Source: Marinomonas profundi
GTDB lineage: Bacteria; Pseudomonadota; Gammaproteobacteria; Pseudomonadales; Marinomonadaceae
Length of the DNA stretch: 64,000 bases
Assembly (NCBI RefSeq): GCF_020694005.1
Contig: NZ_CP073013.1
Coordinates: 3,584,060-3,648,059, forward strand
Direction of reading: 5' to 3'
Shown: piece after piece, positions 27,755-38,120 of the stretch
Position numbering within the stretch: position 1 is the first letter of the stretch
Layout: the number at the start of each line of letters is the position of its first letter
Made by a program: the position numbers and the translations under genes
Notes under the pieces: model-generated
Told to the model about the DNA's origin: nothing
What the model saw: the letters and a program-made list of their open reading frames with translations, nothing else
Databases searched by the model: none

Positions 27755-29074
27755 ATGAACGAATTTTTCAAAACCGTGCCTTTGGTCAAATACGAAGGGG
27801 CGAATTCAAGCAACCCTTTTGCTTTCAAACATTACGATGCAAACAAAATGCTAATGGGTAAAACCATGGCAGAGCATTTACGCGTAGCGGTGTGTTATTG
27901 GCACTCGTTCTGCTGGCAAGGCAGTGACGTATTCGGTGCAAATACGTTTGAACGCCCTTGGTACAAGCCTTCCAACGAAATGGAAGCCGCCAAGCTGAAA
28001 GCCGACGCTGCTTTTGAGTTTTTCACGAAACTGGGCGTTCCCTATTACAGTTTTCACGATGTGGATGTCAGCCCAGAAGGTCGCTCGCTCAAGGAATACA
28101 TTAATAACTTTGCGCAAATGGTCGACGTTTTGCAAGCCAAGCAAGAAGCCACGGGCATCAAGTTATTGTGGGGAACGGCCAACGCGTTTTCCAACCCAAG
28201 ATACATGTCTGGCGCCGCGTCCAATCCTAACCCTGAAATTTTCGCTTACGCAGCCACTCAGGTGTTTCATGCGATGAATGCGACCAAAGCATTAGGCGGC
28301 CAAAACTATGTTCTATGGGGTGGCCGTGAAGGCTATGAAACCTTATTGAATACCGATCTAAAACGCGAACGCGCCCAGCTGGGTCGTTTCATGCAAATGG
28401 TGGTCGAGCACAAATACAAAATCGGTTTTAAAGGCACATTATTGATCGAGCCAAAGCCTGCAGAACCGACTAAACATCAATACGATTACGATACCGCGAC
28501 TGTGTATGGCTTCTTAAAAGAGTTTGGTCTTGAGAAAGAGATCAAGGTCAACATCGAAGCCAACCACGCGACCTTGGCGGGTCACAGCTTCCACCATGAA
28601 ATCGCCACAGCGTGTTCATTGGGTATTCTTGGTTCTGTCGACGCCAACCAAGGCGACGCGCAACTCGGCTGGGACACAGACCAATTCCCCACCAGTGTCG
28701 AAGAATACACACTTGTCACTTATGAGATTCTAAAATCAGGTGGTTTCACAACTGGCGGCTACATGTTTGATACCAAGCTACGTCGTCAATCCATGGATCT
28801 GGAAGATTTATTCCACGGTCATATTGGCGCGATGGACACCTTGGCGTTGTCATTAGAGCGCGCGGTGAAAATGATCGAAGATGAAAAACTCGCAAACCTT
28901 GTTGATCAACGCTATGCAAAATGGAACGACACCTTAGGTGCGGACATTTTGGCGGGCAAGCATACACTGCAAGACCTTGCGGAATACGCCGAGAAGAACA
29001 GCATAGACCCTAAACCCGTTTCTGGTCGCCAAGAGATGCTGGAAAACATGGTGAATGGTTATATTTTCAAGTAA
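27755..29074 (+). CDS. xylA: xylose isomerase
   Basis: It interconverts D-xylose and D-xylulose in the cytoplasm. The 439 residues match the class II enzyme length. The catalytic pair is H101 and D104 ([11 protein letters not shown]); metal-ligand segments are [33 protein letters not shown] and [24 protein letters not shown] precedes the ATG by seven bases. It is alone on the plus strand, convergent with fucU, while the rest of the xylose genes are on the minus strand. Two CGCTCA-AAAA direct repeats at 27668 and 27697 lie upstream and could be XylR sites. A terminator follows. Confidence 0.97.
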   Translation: MNEFFKTVPLVKYEGANSSNPFAFKHYDANKMLMGKTMAEHLRVAVCYWHSFCWQGSDVFGANTFERPWYKPSNEMEAAKLKADAAFEFFTKLGVPYYSFHDVDVSPEGRSLKEYINNFAQMVDVLQAKQEATGIKLLWGTANAFSNPRYMSGAASNPNPEIFAYAATQVFHAMNATKALGGQNYVLWGGREGYETLLNTDLKRERAQLGRFMQMVVEHKYKIGFKGTLLIEPKPAEPTKHQYDYDTATVYGFLKEFGLEKEIKVNIEANHATLAGHSFHHEIATACSLGILGSVDANQGDAQLGWDTDQFPTSVEEYTLVTYEILKSGGFTTGGYMFDTKLRRQSMDLEDLFHGHIGAMDTLALSLERAVKMIEDEKLANLVDQRYAKWNDTLGADILAGKHTLQDLAEYAEKNSIDPKPVSGRQEMLENMVNGYIFK

Positions 29075-29130
29075 GTTTTCAAGTAAGCCTTTAAATAAGT
29101 TTATTTGAAAAAGTTAAGTGACTTAAAACA

Positions 29131-29169
29131 AAAAATACAGGCTAGCGAAAGCTAACCTGTATTTTTTTT
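29131..29169. terminator. terminator between xylA and fucU
   Basis: AATACAGGCTAGC and GCTAACCTGTATT form a stem with one mismatch around a GAAA loop, followed by eight T on the plus strand and preceded by an A run. It serves both convergent genes. Confidence 0.88.
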
Positions 29170-29192
29170 ATTACTGAATTCTACAAGCGTTA

Positions 29193-29633
29193 TTAAGAAA
29201 AGATCACGCCTTTTTTCAATAAAAAGCAGCCGTACCCTCTTGCTTCACCGGTCACAACCACCGCGAACGCTTGTTTCGCCGCTTCATAAAAAGCAAAGCG
29301 TTCTAACGAACCCATTTCCGCATGGTCACTGTCAACAGCACTCAATGTCGCCGCAAACTCCTGCTGCACTTCTGGCATCACAGCTTCGCCTTCGCCAACC
29401 ACTTGCATGCGCGTGACAGGGTGATCGACAAAAGTATCCAACGGCAATACCGATAAAATCGCCGCCGCCGCTTGAATCACATTCACGCCATCTAAACGAA
29501 TCACCGGTTTTCCAGCCGCAACAGACGCCGCAGGAAAGTTACGATCAACCAGAACAATGTCATCACCGTGGCCCATAGTGCGCAGCACCTTGAGTAATTC
29601 ACCATTTAGCAAAGGATCTATATTTTTAAGCAT
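29193..29633 (-). CDS. RbsD/FucU-family sugar mutarotase
   Basis: A 146-residue cytoplasmic protein that speeds interconversion of sugar anomers. The family residues are in MGHGDDIVLVDRNFPA (H22, D30) and the C-terminal ARGYGCFLLKKGVI with the conserved tyrosine. The wording is FucU-like rather than RbsD-like. AGGA precedes the ATG by seven bases. It is the last gene of the minus-strand xylose block, downstream of xylR, so it may act on xylose or on the sugar of the neighbouring operon. This is inference from position. Confidence 0.88.
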   Translation of the reverse strand: MLKNIDPLLNGELLKVLRTMGHGDDIVLVDRNFPAASVAAGKPVIRLDGVNVIQAAAAILSVLPLDTFVDHPVTRMQVVGEGEAVMPEVQQEFAATLSAVDSDHAEMGSLERFAFYEAAKQAFAVVVTGEARGYGCFLLKKGVIFS

Positions 29634-29728
29634 GTTTTATTCCTAGCGACTAGCACAATAATATTCAAACACAGCACAACGCTCAGTAAAGTAAAATTTT
29701 TCTAGCCATTTCAAAAATAGCTTTACTG

Positions 29729-30913
29729 CTAGTTATTTTCTTTCCCCAGCCGCGACGACACTCGGTATTCCCCCGGCGTCATGCCTAGGTTTTTGCGGGA
29801 TACCGTGTACATGTATTGCACGGAAGGATAGCCACAGGTTCGGGCGATTTCATCAAACGGTAAGTCGGTCGAGGTGATCAATTCACAAGCGCGATAAAAC
29901 TTGGTCATGTGCAGTTGTTCGTGCATTGAGCAGCCAATTTCGTCGATAAAGCGGGTTTCTAGGTTGGTTCTTGAAATACCAATGTAATCGACCACTTGCG
30001 CAACTTTCACGCCACGACAAGCATTATGACGAATAAAATGCATGGCTTGGATTACATAAGGGTCGTGTAAGGCACGATAATCAGACGATTGTCGTTCGGT
30101 AATGCCAATGGGGTCGACCACCACTAGCGAGTTTTCAACGGGATAGCCAAGCAAGGTGCGATGCAACATTTTTGCCGCTTCATAGCCCATTTGCTTGCTG
30201 CCCTGTTCTACAGAAGACAAGGCGGTGCGATTTAAGTATCTCGCCATGCTTTCGTTATCGATGCCCACAATGGCCACTTGCTCTGGCACCAAGATATTCA
30301 AATGATCGCAAACTTGTAATAAATGCCGCGCACGGGAATCGGTAACAGCAATAATGCCAATGGGTTTGGGCAGATTATTTAGCCAGGTTTCTAACGCATA
30401 CTGAGCGGTTTCCCAGATTTCTGCCGAGGTACAAAAACCTTGATGCACATGAGGTTCAAAGCCATCTGAACGAACTTGCTCGACAAACGCATGCTCGCGT
30501 TCACTGGCCCAACGGCTGTAATCGGTACTCGGCACGCTGTAAAAAGCAAACTGCGGCAGACCTTTGCGCTTCAAATGCTGATAGGCACAACGCACCAACG
30601 CGGCGTTGTCTGTCGCCACATAAGGCAAACGTGGGTAATCGCTTTTATGATGATAAGAACCACCAACCGCCACGGTGGGAATGTCAGTGTTTTTTAGAAT
30701 GTCTTCCACTTCGGGGTTATCAAAATCGGCAATGATGCCGTCCCCTTTCCAGTGTTTTAACGCATCAAGGCGAGAACGAAAATCGTCTTCGAAATACACG
30801 TCCCAGTCACACTGTGCGGCTTGTAAATATTCACCAATGCCTTCAATGACTTGTCGGTCGTAAACCTTATTAGCATTGAATACTAGGTTGAGTCGATAGC
30901 GTTTTTCAAACAT
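29729..30913 (-). CDS. xylR: XylR, AraC-family activator of xylose genes
   Basis: A 394-residue regulator with a LacI/periplasmic-binding-like N-terminal sensor (about 1-270, starting RLNLVFNANKVYDRQVIEGIGEY) and a C-terminal double AraC helix-turn-helix (about 290-390, KVAQVVDYIGISRTNLETRF and DEIARTCGYPSVQYMYTVSR). This domain order is specific to XylR. It should bind D-xylose and activate xylA and xylFGHB. It lies between xylB and fucU on the minus strand. There is no strong ribosome-binding site before the ATG. Confidence 0.94.
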   Translation of the reverse strand: MFEKRYRLNLVFNANKVYDRQVIEGIGEYLQAAQCDWDVYFEDDFRSRLDALKHWKGDGIIADFDNPEVEDILKNTDIPTVAVGGSYHHKSDYPRLPYVATDNAALVRCAYQHLKRKGLPQFAFYSVPSTDYSRWASEREHAFVEQVRSDGFEPHVHQGFCTSAEIWETAQYALETWLNNLPKPIGIIAVTDSRARHLLQVCDHLNILVPEQVAIVGIDNESMARYLNRTALSSVEQGSKQMGYEAAKMLHRTLLGYPVENSLVVVDPIGITERQSSDYRALHDPYVIQAMHFIRHNACRGVKVAQVVDYIGISRTNLETRFIDEIGCSMHEQLHMTKFYRACELITSTDLPFDEIARTCGYPSVQYMYTVSRKNLGMTPGEYRVSSRLGKENN

Positions 30914-31017
30914 ACAAAAGCGTCTCTGATTTTTATTATTGCTGGCCAGATCATACCCTTGGAAGGCGCATTAGTTCTAGAGAATGATAAAAATCAGAAT
31001 CGGAATAACAGAAAACG

Positions 31018-31058
31018 TAAATGAATCCCCCCGCCCCAAGAGGCGAGGTCATTCATTA
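31018..31058 (-). terminator. hairpin after xylB
   Basis: TAATGAAT and ATTCATTTA arms flank CCTCGCC and GGGCGGGG, forming a strong stem in the xylB transcript, followed by ACGTTTTC. It probably ends or attenuates transcription before xylR. Confidence 0.6.
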
Positions 31059-31096
31059 CGATTTTAGTTATTTACCGGGAAAGTTACCCTAAAAGA

Positions 31097-32545
31097 TTAA
31101 AGTCCTTTTAACCTTTGGTATAACGCCTGAAAGCGCTCACGTTTTTCAGCGTATTGAGCCGCATTAGTCTGATTTGGTAAATACTGCTTAATTAACGCAG
31201 GTTTGCTACAAATAGTCTTTAGCGCGGCTTGACCTTGATCACCTATGGCTGCCAATCGGGCCGCACCCAAGGCTGGCCCCACGTCGCCCCCTGCTCGGTA
31301 ATCCATCGGTACATTAAAGACATCTGCCAACACCTGTAACCAATACGCACTTTTCGCGCCACCGCCAATCACATCAATACTGTCACTGATATTTTGCGCG
31401 GAACGCACAGCGTCTAGGCCATCCAACAAGGCAAAAGTCACCCCTTCAAGCACTGCTTGAACCAGATCCGCCGCCGTAGTCTCATGAGTCATGCCCCAAA
31501 AAACACCTTTTGCATTAGGGTCATTATGTGGTGTTCTCTCTCCGCTTAGGTAAGGCAAAAAGATAAGACTACTATCATGACCCATGCGATTTTCCGCCGC
31601 CAATAACGCCGCTTCCACGCTGCTAAACTGTGCTAATTTCGTTACCCAATCAATACAACTCGCGGCACTCAACATCACTGACATGGTGTGCCAAGTATTG
31701 GGGATCGCATGACCAAAACTGTGCAACGCCGCGGCGGGATTGGCAGTAAAGCCATCGCTTACCGCAAAAATCACCCCAGACGTGCCAAGTGACAACATGC
31801 TTTGTTCAGGAGAAATAATCCCCATGCCCACCGCACCCGCCGCGTTATCACCTCCCCCTGCGACAACAGGAACAATCGGCATAGACCAGCGTTTTGCTAC
31901 AGCGCCGTCAATCACACCAGTGACTTCTGACCCTTCGAATACGCGGGGCATTTGCGCAACCGTTAGCCCTGTGGCACTCAACATGGTGTCACTCCAAGCA
32001 CGCTGCTCCATGTTTAACCAAAGCGTACCAGAAGCATCAGACACATCCGTGGCAAACTCGCCTGTCATGCGAAAGCGTAGATAATCTTTCGGCAACAGCA
32101 CCTTGTCTATTTGACCAAAGATCTCTGGCTCGTGCTGTTTCACCCAAAGCAACTTAGGCGCGGTAAACCCCGGCATGACCAAATTGCCGGTAATTGCCTG
32201 CACTTCTGGGCAGCGTCTTTGCAATAACAAACATTCTTCGTGGGAACGACCGTCATTCCACAAAATGGCCGGCCTTAGCACCGCGCCTTTTTTATCTAAT
32301 AAGGTGGCGCCGTGCATTTGCCCCGATAATCCAATGGCTTTTACCGCTTGCAAACTGTGTTCTGCGGCGAGCTGCAACATAGCCAAATCCGTGGCTTGCC
32401 ACCAATCTTCAGGGTTTTGCTCAGACCAAAGGTCAAACGGTCGAGACACCGACAGTGGCGACGAACAACTGGCTATTACTTGACCATCTCCTGCCATTAA
32501 AATCACTTTGACACCAGAGGTGCCGAGGTCGATTCCTATATACAT
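31097..32545 (-). CDS. xylB: xylulokinase
   Basis: It phosphorylates D-xylulose to xylulose 5-phosphate for the pentose phosphate pathway. The 482-residue FGGY kinase starts MYIGIDLGTSGVKVIL with the phosphate-binding motif at 5-12, has the sugar-binding SGQMHGATLLD and WNDGRSHEEC segments, and GGGDNAAGAVGMG and GGGAKSAYW in the second domain. I start it at ATG 32545, six bases after AAGGA; the frame is open further upstream but without family similarity. It lies between xylH and xylR on the same strand. Confidence 0.95.
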   Translation of the reverse strand: MYIGIDLGTSGVKVILMAGDGQVIASCSSPLSVSRPFDLWSEQNPEDWWQATDLAMLQLAAEHSLQAVKAIGLSGQMHGATLLDKKGAVLRPAILWNDGRSHEECLLLQRRCPEVQAITGNLVMPGFTAPKLLWVKQHEPEIFGQIDKVLLPKDYLRFRMTGEFATDVSDASGTLWLNMEQRAWSDTMLSATGLTVAQMPRVFEGSEVTGVIDGAVAKRWSMPIVPVVAGGGDNAAGAVGMGIISPEQSMLSLGTSGVIFAVSDGFTANPAAALHSFGHAIPNTWHTMSVMLSAASCIDWVTKLAQFSSVEAALLAAENRMGHDSSLIFLPYLSGERTPHNDPNAKGVFWGMTHETTAADLVQAVLEGVTFALLDGLDAVRSAQNISDSIDVIGGGAKSAYWLQVLADVFNVPMDYRAGGDVGPALGAARLAAIGDQGQAALKTICSKPALIKQYLPNQTNAAQYAEKRERFQALYQRLKGL

Positions 32546-32660
32546 AAAAATATCCTTCATCTTGTTAATCGTCATCCTCGCGAATGAGGGTGTCACTAAA
32601 CAACTTCTGTCGATCTTGTAAGTCGTGCTTTAGCGCGTCAAGGATTTTGGTTTGGTGTTA

Positions 32661-32692
32661 TCGGCCTTTTGACGGCCTAAAGGCCGACCTAC
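32661..32692. repeat. REP-like palindromic element between xylH and xylB
   Basis: CGGCCTTTTGACGGCCTAAA is followed by GGCCGACCTAC; CGGCCT/AGGCCG can form a hairpin. Sequences of the type GTAGGTCGGCCTTTAGGCCG are common dispersed elements in gammaproteobacteria. The rest of the 259-base gap contains a second GTAGG-type stretch up to about 32775. Confidence 0.4.
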
Positions 32693-32804
32693 AAAAACCA
32701 ATATAAATCAACCAATTGTAGGGTGAATAGCGTCACACGCCTGATCACGGTCGTACCTTCCTCATCAGGCCTACAAAACCTATCCAACCTTCGTTCGCTA
32801 CCTT

Positions 32805-33935
32805 TTACTGCGCCTTTTTGGTTTTCACATCCAGCCAAACCGCGAGCAATAAAATCATGCCTTTAACAATCAATTGCCAAAAGGTCGGCACATCCAACAT
32901 GCTCATGCCATTGTCTAAACTCGCCATAATCAAAGCCCCCATGATGGCGCCAAATACCGCTCCCACACCACCGGCCAAGCTCGCGCCGCCAATCACACAG
33001 GCGGCAATGGCATCTAACTCCGCCATGTTGCCCGCCGCAGGAGTACCGGCACCGAGTCGAGACGTAAGAATCAACGCGGCCACCGCGACCATCATGCCAT
33101 TGAAGCCAAACACCAACATTTTGGTACGTTCAACGTTCACCCCAGACATACGAGTGGCTTCAATGTTGCCACCGATCGCATAAATACGGCGACCAAAAGC
33201 CGTGCGCTTCGCCACATAACTTGCCACCAGAATCAAGCCGCCCAAAATTAAGATAGGGGTTGGAATACCCCGATAACTTTCCAAAACAAACAACAAACCC
33301 AACAAGACAGACACCACAACCAAAGCCTTGGCGTATTCAAACTTTGCCGCTTGGTTTTCGACTCCATGTTGCTTTCTGGCTTTGCGTCGAGCGTAAACTT
33401 TTGCCACCAAACCAAGGCACAGCAAGCCCACCACACTCATCCCCCAACCAGAAGGAATGTAGCTTTGCCCAATAACCGCCAGCGAACTAGACGTAGGCGC
33501 CACCGTTGCGCCGTCTGTTAAACCCACCAATATGCCACGAAACGCCAACATACCGGCCAAGGTGACAATGAAAGATGGCACCCGTTGATACGCTACCCAC
33601 CAACCATTAAATAAGCCGAGCGCCAAGCCCGCGATGACCGTCACTAATACGGTCAATAAAATCGGAAAGTTAAACCAAACATCCAAAATCGCCGCAACCC
33701 CGCCCAACAAGCCCATCATCGAGCCTACGGAGAGATCAATCTCAGCGCTGATAATGACAAACACCATGCCGATAGCGAGGACACCCACAATGGCCGTTTG
33801 GCGAATCAAGTTCGAGATATTCCGTGGTGAAATAAACGCGCCATCCGTCGCAATGGAAAAGAAGACGATAATCAGCAGTATCGCCGCCAACATCGCAAAC
33901 AGTTTTAATTGACTGGTTTTTAGGGTTTTAAACAT
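32805..33935 (-). CDS. xylH: xylose ABC transporter permease
   Basis: The inner-membrane channel of the xylose importer, 376 residues with about ten hydrophobic segments. The family stretch [20 protein letters not shown] is at about 57-76 and the ATPase-coupling region is [22 protein letters not shown] charged cytoplasmic insert (about 180-200, [20 protein letters not shown]) is typical of XylH and not of RbsC. It overlaps xylG by eight bases, so translation is coupled. Confidence 0.94.
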   Translation of the reverse strand: MFKTLKTSQLKLFAMLAAILLIIVFFSIATDGAFISPRNISNLIRQTAIVGVLAIGMVFVIISAEIDLSVGSMMGLLGGVAAILDVWFNFPILLTVLVTVIAGLALGLFNGWWVAYQRVPSFIVTLAGMLAFRGILVGLTDGATVAPTSSSLAVIGQSYIPSGWGMSVVGLLCLGLVAKVYARRKARKQHGVENQAAKFEYAKALVVVSVLLGLLFVLESYRGIPTPILILGGLILVASYVAKRTAFGRRIYAIGGNIEATRMSGVNVERTKMLVFGFNGMMVAVAALILTSRLGAGTPAAGNMAELDAIAACVIGGASLAGGVGAVFGAIMGALIMASLDNGMSMLDVPTFWQLIVKGMILLLAVWLDVKTKKAQ

Positions 33936-35457
33936 TTTCTACACCTTCTTTTATCGCGCAATTCATAATCATTTCTTGGGTCAAACCTTGATGGTCAAAC
34001 TGCCCTTTCAGACGCCCTTCGTGCATCACCAAGACTCGGTCACTGATGCCAATCACTTCGGATAATTCAGACGACACCATGATGATGGACATGCCTTGTT
34101 TCACGAGGGCAAACATCAGCTTATATATTTCATATTTCGCGCCCACGTCGATGCCACGAGTTGGCTCGTCTAAGATCAAAATTTTGGGATGGGTTAACAG
34201 GCATTTGGCAATAATGGCTTTTTGCTGGTTGCCACCACTCAAGTTCTTAATCGACAAATCCGCAGACGCTGTTTTGACTTTTAACTGCGCAATATAGTCG
34301 TCTATGTCATTGCTTTCTTTGTCTTCATTAACCGCACCAAACCAAGAAGAATACTGGTCTAATACCGACAAAGTGATGTTCCGACCGACGCTCATAATCG
34401 GCACAATACCATGACGTTTTCGATCTTCTGGCACCATGGCAATACCCGCTTCTAGCGCGGCACGCTGAGAACGAATAGAGACAATTTGGCCTTCTAACTC
34501 GACCTCTGCCTCATATTGACCCTCATAAGAGCCATAAAGACATTGCATCAGTTCCGTGCGACCAGAGCCAATCAAACCCGCAATACCCAGAATTTCGCCA
34601 TGACGCAATTCAAAACTTACGTCTTCGACTTGTGAACGAGTCGCCCCTGATTGTTTGGCGATGGCATGTTTGACGCGTAAAATCACATCACCAATATCGT
34701 GCTCTTCTCGTGGGAACAGCTCATCCAGATCTCGCCCAACCATCATGCTAATAATGTCATTTTGCGTCAGTTGCGCCGCAGACTTGGTATCGATATGATC
34801 GCCATCTCGAATCACCGTGACCCAATCAGACAGGGCCAATACTTCGTCCAATTTGTGGGAAATATAAACGCAGGCGATGCCTTGTTGTTTCAATTCGCTG
34901 ACGATCTTCAACAAGATGTCGATTTCAGTATTGGTTAACGATGACGTTGGCTCGTCCAGAATTAACAGCTTGACGTTTTTATTCAGCGCCTTGGCGATTT
35001 CGACCAATTGCTGCTGCCCAACACCCAGCTCACGCACGGGCGTACCGGGTAATACATCCAACTTTACACGAGCCAATAACTCAGTAGTACGACGATACAT
35101 TTCCTCGTCATTAAGTCGCGCAAAAGACCCCAGCTCATTGCCAAGAAAAATATTTTCCTGCACCGACAACTCTTTCACCAGCGCCAATTCCTGATGGATA
35201 ATCACAATGCCCAGTGTTTCGGTATCACGAATCGACGACGCCTTGACCAAATTGCCCTCAAAGAAGATTTCCCCTTCGTAAGAACCATAAGGCCAAACAC
35301 CGCTCAGCACCTTCATTAAAGTGGATTTACCAGAACCATTTTCACCGCAGATGGACAAGGCTTCACCGCGATCAAGCTGAATGCTCACACCATTCAATGC
35401 ACGAACACCCGAAAAGCTTTTCACTATTCCACGCATGTCCAATAATGGTTGCCTCAT
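33928..35457 (-). CDS. xylG: xylose ABC transporter ATP-binding protein
   Basis: The double ATPase of the xylose importer, 509 residues. The first cassette has Walker [10 protein letters not shown] (38-46) and [20 protein letters not shown] with DEPTSSL; the second has [13 protein letters not shown] in place of a full Walker A and [16 protein letters not shown] with DEPTRGID. This asymmetry is normal for sugar ATPases of this class. GAGG lies before the ATG. It follows xylF after a 123-base gap containing a hairpin, and overlaps xylH. Confidence 0.95.
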   Translation of the reverse strand: MRQPLLDMRGIVKSFSGVRALNGVSIQLDRGEALSICGENGSGKSTLMKVLSGVWPYGSYEGEIFFEGNLVKASSIRDTETLGIVIIHQELALVKELSVQENIFLGNELGSFARLNDEEMYRRTTELLARVKLDVLPGTPVRELGVGQQQLVEIAKALNKNVKLLILDEPTSSLTNTEIDILLKIVSELKQQGIACVYISHKLDEVLALSDWVTVIRDGDHIDTKSAAQLTQNDIISMMVGRDLDELFPREEHDIGDVILRVKHAIAKQSGATRSQVEDVSFELRHGEILGIAGLIGSGRTELMQCLYGSYEGQYEAEVELEGQIVSIRSQRAALEAGIAMVPEDRKRHGIVPIMSVGRNITLSVLDQYSSWFGAVNEDKESNDIDDYIAQLKVKTASADLSIKNLSGGNQQKAIIAKCLLTHPKILILDEPTRGIDVGAKYEIYKLMFALVKQGMSIIMVSSELSEVIGISDRVLVMHEGRLKGQFDHQGLTQEMIMNCAIKEGVENV

Positions 35458-35546
35458 GTTTACACCTCATTTTCATCTCTAATAAGAAGAGACCTTTTTC
35501 AGATCGCCTTCTTGTATCGCTTACTTGCCTATGGGCAGAAAAACAA

Positions 35547-35568
35547 ATGGCGCTCGATTGAGCGCCAT
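35547..35568 (-). terminator. intercistronic hairpin between xylF and xylG
   Basis: ATGGCGCTC (35547-35555) and GAGCGCCAT (35560-35568) form a perfect nine-base stem with a four-base loop, followed on the xylF transcript by TTTGTTTTT. It probably attenuates transcription or protects the xylF 3' end, giving more binding protein than transporter. Confidence 0.7.
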
Positions 35569-35580
35569 AGATCAAGAATA

Positions 35581-36582
35581 TTAAGGGTTGTAAACATCGC
35601 TACGAGAGTGGAAACCATCGGCAATAACGGTTGAATCTAGGTTGGTTTTGGTGACAGCAATCGGCGCCAGCAATACCGCATCAACGTCTTTCTTATCGTT
35701 ATTCACTTTTCCGTTGGCGTTTATTTTTTCACCACGGGCTAGCTTCACCGCCATTTCAGCACTGGTTTTCGCCAGCTTAGAAATAGGCTTATACACCGTC
35801 ATGGTTTGTGTGCCAGCAACAATACGACGCACAGCGGCTAAATCCGCGTCTTGGCCGGATATTACCACTTTGCCACTCAAACCTTGTGCGGCAAGCGCTT
35901 GGATCGCACCGCCAGCGGTTGAATCGTTAGACGCTACCACCGCATCGATTTTATTAGCATTGGCCGTCAAGCCATTTTCCATGATGTTCAACGCGGCTTC
36001 AGCAGACCAACCCATGGCCCATTGATCGCCCACTATGTTGATTTTTTTCGCATCAATAACCGGTTGCAGTACATTCATTTGGCCTTGACGGAACATCTTC
36101 GCGTTGTTATCCGTTGGCGAACCGCCCATCAAAAAATAATTGCCCGTCGGTTTTAAACCAAGCAAAGCTTCGGCCTGCATTTCACCCACGCGAATATTGT
36201 CGAAAGACACGTACAAATCGATATCAGCAAACTTAATCAAACGGTCATAAGCCAACACTTTAATGCCTTCGGCTTTGGCTTCAGCCAAGACATTGCCTAG
36301 CACTTCGCCGTTTTCTGGCACGATAACCAACACATCGACACCACGGGAAATCATGTTTTCAATTTGAGAGATCTGAGTGGTGACATCACCGTTTGCGGAC
36401 TGGGTATACACTTCAGCTCCCATCGCTTCGGCCGCTTGTGTGAATAAATCACGGTCTTTCTGCCAGCGCTCTAAACGCAAGTCAGACATCAACAAACCGA
36501 TTTTTTCACCTGCCGCCAATGCAGGAAGAGATGTTGCTGCACAGAGAGTGGCCAGCAGGCTCATAGAAACAATTTTTTTCAT
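35581..36582 (-). CDS. xylF: xylose-binding periplasmic protein
   Basis: The periplasmic xylose receptor of the ABC importer, 333 residues. A signal peptide ends near residue 23 (SLPALAA). The mature part follows XylF closely: IGLLMSDLRLERWQKDRDLF, QIENMISRGVDVLVIVPENG, ISGQDADLAAVRRIVAGTQTMTVYKP. It is the first gene of the minus-strand xyl operon, with GAAGGA before the ATG. It is separated from the divergent unassigned sugar operon by about 470 bases. Confidence 0.95.
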   Translation of the reverse strand: MKKIVSMSLLATLCAATSLPALAAGEKIGLLMSDLRLERWQKDRDLFTQAAEAMGAEVYTQSANGDVTTQISQIENMISRGVDVLVIVPENGEVLGNVLAEAKAEGIKVLAYDRLIKFADIDLYVSFDNIRVGEMQAEALLGLKPTGNYFLMGGSPTDNNAKMFRQGQMNVLQPVIDAKKINIVGDQWAMGWSAEAALNIMENGLTANANKIDAVVASNDSTAGGAIQALAAQGLSGKVVISGQDADLAAVRRIVAGTQTMTVYKPISKLAKTSAEMAVKLARGEKINANGKVNNDKKDVDAVLLAPIAVTKTNLDSTVIADGFHSRSDVYNP

Positions 36583-37053
36583 CTTTTCATTCCTTCGTTA
36601 TTTTTATTGAGTGAACGGTCTCCAAAAGGAGTAAGACGAATGTAAATTGATCGATAGATAAGGGGTATTATCTTTTTTTGTTTGTGTGTGGCGTTTTTTC
36701 TAAAAAATCCACCTCGATAAAAGCCGTCCCAATAGCCCCAAAGCCGCCAATATCGCCAACATCCATCCGTATTCGATAGGCTCTATTTCACTAGCGTCCA
36801 CTAAGAATATTGGCATTATGAAGACCAAATATGTAATGCATTTCATTGTATTTTGGCACTATGATGAATAAAAATTTATGCTAAATATCGTTTTGATAGG
36901 TTTACTTGGTGAATAATATCACTATACTCAGGCTAAATTTGACGTAAAGACTTTGCAAATAATCCTGTAAAAGTCTTTTTTTATGAAATAAAATGTAATC
37001 GATTACAAACAAAAAACACCACTCAAATAAAAATAAATATGGGGGTTATTATT
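36583..37053. promoter_or_regulatory. divergent control region between xylF and the second sugar operon
   Basis: The 471-base region is AT rich with no gene. It holds imperfect direct repeats TATTGGCATTATGAAGA (36808-36824) and TTTTGGCACTATGATGA (36851-36867), 43 bases apart, and the LacI-type operator described separately. The repeats could be XylR half-sites or sites for another regulator. The right-hand ribosome-binding site is GGGGG. Confidence 0.5.
36994..37007. promoter_or_regulatory. LacI-family operator TGTAATCGATTACA
   Basis: A perfect 14-base palindrome with the central CG of LacI-family operators, 47 bases before the first gene of the second sugar operon. The LacI-type regulator at the operon's end (43157) is the likely ligand-responsive repressor. 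Confidence 0.75.
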
Positions 37054-38109
37054 ATGCAAGCTTTACAAGGTCCAGCACTGTTTCTTGCTCAATTCGCAGG
37101 TGATGATGCGCCTTTTAATACCTTTGAAAACATTATTGAATGGGCCGCAAGCATTGGTTTTAAAGGCGTTCAAATTCCGACATGGGATAAACGCTTATTT
37201 GACCTAGATCGAGCGGCAAGTGATCTAGAATATTGCCGATATCTTCAAGATACGCTTGCGAAACACGGCATGGTTGTAACTGAGTTATCGACTCACTTGC
37301 AAGGTCAATTGGTCGCCGTTCACCCCGCTTACGACGATATGTTTGATGGCTTTGCGCCAGATCACGTCAAAGGCAACCCTGAGGCTCGCCAACAATGGGC
37401 AGTCGACCAACTACTAAAATCTGCACAAGCGTCGAAAAATTTAGGACTCACCAATCACGCCACTTTTTCAGGTGCCCTACTCTGGCCTTACCTTTACCCT
37501 TGGCCACAACGTCCAGCCGGTTTGGTCGAAGCCGGCTTTGAAGAATTAGCCAATCGCTGGATGCCAATACTCGATGAGTTTGACCGCTGCGGCGTCAATG
37601 TTTGCTATGAAATTCACCCCGGTGAAGATCTACATGATGGCGTCACCTTCGACTTATTTTTAGCGACTACCAACCACCACCCTCGGGCTAACATTTTGTT
37701 TGACCCTTCGCATTTCGTTTTACAACAACTCGACTATTTACAGTTCATCGATATCTATCATGACCGCATCAAGATGTTTCATGTAAAAGACGCCGAATTT
37801 AATTCCACTGGCCGACAAGGTGTTTATGGTGGTTATCAGAATTGGATTGATCGTGCTGGCCGCTTTCGCTCTTTGGGTGATGGGCAAGTGGATTTCAAAG
37901 GCATTTTTTCAAAGCTTACCCAATATGATTTTGCTGGTTGGGCGGTGATTGAATGGGAATGCTGCATGAAACACCCAGAAGCTGGCGCCGAAGAAGGCGT
38001 TAAATTTGTTAATGACCACTTAATACGAGTCACCGAACGCGCCTTTGATGACTTCGCCAGTAGCGGCATTGATCACAAAACCAATCGTCGAATTCTTGGC
38101 TTGAAGTAG
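37054..38109 (+). CDS. sugar phosphate isomerase/epimerase-like TIM-barrel protein
   Basis: A cytoplasmic metal-dependent isomerase or epimerase of about 351 residues in the xylose-isomerase-like TIM-barrel superfamily. Likely metal ligands: E in CYEIHPGEDLHDG, D in LFDPSHFVLQQ, H in MFHVKDAEFNSTG, and E in AVIEWECC. I start at ATG 37054, eight bases after GGGGG. It is first in an operon with a Gfo/Idh/MocA dehydrogenase and a sugar ABC importer, an arrangement found in pathways that oxidise and epimerise polyols or 3-keto glycosides. The substrate is not determined. Confidence 0.85.
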   Translation: MQALQGPALFLAQFAGDDAPFNTFENIIEWAASIGFKGVQIPTWDKRLFDLDRAASDLEYCRYLQDTLAKHGMVVTELSTHLQGQLVAVHPAYDDMFDGFAPDHVKGNPEARQQWAVDQLLKSAQASKNLGLTNHATFSGALLWPYLYPWPQRPAGLVEAGFEELANRWMPILDEFDRCGVNVCYEIHPGEDLHDGVTFDLFLATTNHHPRANILFDPSHFVLQQLDYLQFIDIYHDRIKMFHVKDAEFNSTGRQGVYGGYQNWIDRAGRFRSLGDGQVDFKGIFSKLTQYDFAGWAVIEWECCMKHPEAGAEEGVKFVNDHLIRVTERAFDDFASSGIDHKTNRRILGLK

Positions 38110-38120
38110 AGGGAACAAAC

